Origin: Acidobacteriota bacterium
GTDB lineage: Bacteria; Acidobacteriota; UBA890
Assembly: GCA_022563115.1 (NCBI GenBank)
Contig: JADFNY010000002.1
Span: 1 to 25,126, forward strand
Length of the DNA: 25,126 bases
Reading direction: 5' to 3'
The notes beneath the pieces were generated by a model, which saw nothing but the letters and a program-made list of their open reading frames with translations, did no database searches and was not told where the DNA came from. This document shows positions 23,793 to 25,126 of this stretch, piece after piece; position 1 is the stretch's first letter; each line of letters begins with the position of its first letter. Both the position numbers and the translations under genes were made by a program.

Positions 23793-25048
23793 GAAACGCG
23801 AACGGGGTGCGGCAGCGGCAGGTTGAACAGGTAGCCCTTCTCGTTGAAGGGGATCTCGTCGGGCTGCGTGTTACCGGCCGCGTCGGTGGCGCGGGTCATG
23901 ATGGTTCCGACCCCGGCGGGGGCGTCCCAGTCGAGCTCGTAGCGGACCCAGGTGTAGCGCGGACCGGGTTCGAGCAGACCCGCCTCCTGCCAGGTAGCGC
24001 CGTCGTCGACACTCCACTCCACCCTGCTGATCGGCGCGTGGGGCGAGGAAGCGTACCCGCGGAGCGTCTGCGGTCCCACCGGCAGCGTCGCCGGCCAGTC
24101 GAGCGCCAGCGGGCTCTTGATCGTCTGCCAGACCGCCGGCACGCCCTCCGACTCGCCCTCGGGCGGGTAGTCCGGGCCGATCAGCACGTACGACGTCGTG
24201 TTGTTGCGCGTCCAGACCTTGTCGTTCGAAACCCGGATCTCGCCCAACCATTTGATGTTGGCACTACCCACGTAGCCGGGCACGATGGCGCGCAATGGGT
24301 AGCCGTGGTCGGGCGGCAGCGGCACGCCGTTCATCTCCAGCGCCAGAATGCTGTCCGGGTCCATCGCCTTGTCGATCGAGATCGCCTTGCGGAAGCCGCG
24401 CTCGGCTGACTCGACGTCGCGGCCGACGAGCAGGACATCGACCGCCGCCTCCCGGATGCCGGCGCGGTCGAGAACCTCGAGCAGCGGCACCCCACTCCAC
24501 TCGGCCATGCCGACGCCGCCGGTCATCCACTGCGTCCCGGTAGCCGCCCGTCCCATGACGATCTCGAACATGGCCCGTTGGTTGCCGCCGCATTCCAGAT
24601 AACACGACACCGATCGCCGCGGCATCGCCTGCAGGTCGGCGTAGCTGAGACGCACCTCACTCTCGACACCGTCGCCGCCGACGACCAGGCTCCAGTCGGC
24701 CGGATCGAGCTCGAGGGTGCGGGAGTTGTTGCGCACGAAGAACAGTTCGTTGGGGGTCATCAGCGAATCGAGCCTCGACAGGCGCGTCTCGAGGCTGCGA
24801 TTGCCGTGCACGATGAACGGCGACGGATCCTTGAACCAGTTGTCCGGCATCGTGGCGACTCCGTCGTCTACCGGCCCGTCGGCGGCACCGGTGCAGGCGG
24901 CGAGATAGGACCCGGCGCCCCCAGCGGCCAGCAGGCGCAGGAAAGCTCGGCGATCGAGACCGCGGCCGCGGCAGGAATCCCAAAGGCGCTCGACGATCTG
25001 TCGGGCCTCGACGCCACTCGGATCTGGAAGTCGACGTTCTCGGCTCAC
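23789..25048 (-). CDS. Molybdenum-dependent sulfite oxidase-like oxidoreductase (SorA/SoxC-type), Tat-exported
   Basis: I place the start at the GTG at 25046-25048 (GGGAGA seven bases upstream); the frame also opens at a TTG at 25063. The 419-residue product has a twin-arginine signal (RRAFLRLLAAGG) that ends in a lipobox-like YLAAC. The Mo-cofactor domain begins near LDSLMTPNELFFVRNN. It contains the pterin-Mo ligand Cys in CYLECGGNQR (C153) and conserved GVPL, LEMNGVPLPPDHGYPLRAIVPGYVG and IKWLGEI segments. A C-terminal dimerisation domain (PQTLRGYA, VEWSVDDGATWQEA) follows. The family oxidises sulfite to sulfate, or related sulfur compounds, in the periplasm. The overlapping cytochrome c gene supports a sulfite:cytochrome c reductase pair, but SoxC-like or other substrates cannot be excluded from sequence alone. 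Confidence 0.9.
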   Translation of the reverse strand: MSRERRLPDPSGVEARQIVERLWDSCRGRGLDRRAFLRLLAAGGAGSYLAACTGAADGPVDDGVATMPDNWFKDPSPFIVHGNRSLETRLSRLDSLMTPNELFFVRNNSRTLELDPADWSLVVGGDGVESEVRLSYADLQAMPRRSVSCYLECGGNQRAMFEIVMGRAATGTQWMTGGVGMAEWSGVPLLEVLDRAGIREAAVDVLLVGRDVESAERGFRKAISIDKAMDPDSILALEMNGVPLPPDHGYPLRAIVPGYVGSANIKWLGEIRVSNDKVWTRNNTTSYVLIGPDYPPEGESEGVPAVWQTIKSPLALDWPATLPVGPQTLRGYASSPHAPISRVEWSVDDGATWQEAGLLEPGPRYTWVRYELDWDAPAGVGTIMTRATDAAGNTQPDEIPFNEKGYLFNLPLPHPVRVS

Positions 25049-25074
25049 GCGGGTGTCTCCCAACTGGCAAGATT

Positions 25075-25122
25075 AGCAGGGTGCTGGAAGACTCCCCGCG
25101 GGGATTTTTTTAGTAGCCCGTT
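25075..25122. repeat. Diverged copy of the REP-like palindrome upstream of the sulfite oxidase-like gene
   Basis: The left arm (AGCAGGGTGCTGGAAGACTCC) matches the complete copy with a few changes. The centre is a perfect CCCCGCGGGG (25094-25103), and the right arm is diverged but still pairs, largely through G-T appositions that would be G-U in RNA. Seven T follow the GC core on the plus strand, so it could also act as a terminator for plus-strand transcripts. It ends close to the window edge. Confidence 0.6.
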
Positions 25123-25126
25123 TAGC

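Overview
This is a high-GC (by eye about two thirds) bacterial chromosome segment with no phage, integrase, transposase, CRISPR array, rRNA or recognisable tRNA. The gene families point to Acidobacteriota or a related soil/marine group: an acidobacterial-type orphan permease (MacB/FtsX type with a cytoplasmic prefix domain) next to a PadR regulator, a Ser/Thr kinase fused to TPR repeats, many secreted peptidases and amidohydrolases, and several secreted proteins of unknown role. The taxonomy is inference from family content, not from a marker gene.

Layout. 1-1700 (minus): a TerC-type membrane protein running off the left edge, then two broken genes, namely the 3' tail of a nucleotide pyrophosphatase/phosphodiesterase and a secreted LVIVD-repeat protein that has kept its signal peptide and C-terminus but lost its middle. 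1790-4877 (plus): a triple iron-sulfur protein (CDGSH / divergent 4Fe-4S / CDGSH), a secreted unknown and an exported M24 metallopeptidase. 4975-8058 (minus): the permease and its PadR regulator. 8247-9809 (plus): a secreted TPR protein. 9876-11909 (minus): a small secreted beta-rich protein and a D-aminoacylase-like amidohydrolase. 12143-14827 (plus): a large secreted M28 peptidase with a beta-propeller-like N-terminal half. 14841-15242 (minus): a DUF4345 membrane protein, followed by the 3' tail of a lost permease. 15588-17414 (plus): typA/bipA, the one clear housekeeping gene. 17645-17749: the 3' tail of a lost VOC/glyoxalase gene. 17964-18419 (plus): a secreted unknown. 18439-21090 (minus): the kinase-TPR protein. 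21392-22031 (plus): a glutathione S-transferase gene frameshifted at a run of nine C. 22032-22837: a stretch with no convincing intact gene. 22838-25048 (minus): a DUF454/YbaN membrane protein, a lipoprotein-type monohaem cytochrome c and a Tat-exported molybdenum sulfite oxidase-like enzyme. The last two overlap by four bases and look like a SorAB-type pair.

How it works together. Most intact genes serve the envelope or periplasm: peptide and D-amino-acid amide turnover (M24, M28, D-aminoacylase), sulfite oxidation with a dedicated cytochrome, membrane transport under PadR control and kinase signalling. There is no single large gene cluster. The most distinctive non-coding feature is a dispersed REP-like palindrome: a perfect 21-bp-arm copy at 11959-12004, a deletion derivative at 832-862, a diverged copy at 25075-25122, and perhaps a decayed trace inside the end of the DUF4345 gene. 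The second theme is gene decay: several lost genes survive only as their 3' ends. I found no convincing undescribed defence or biosynthetic system.
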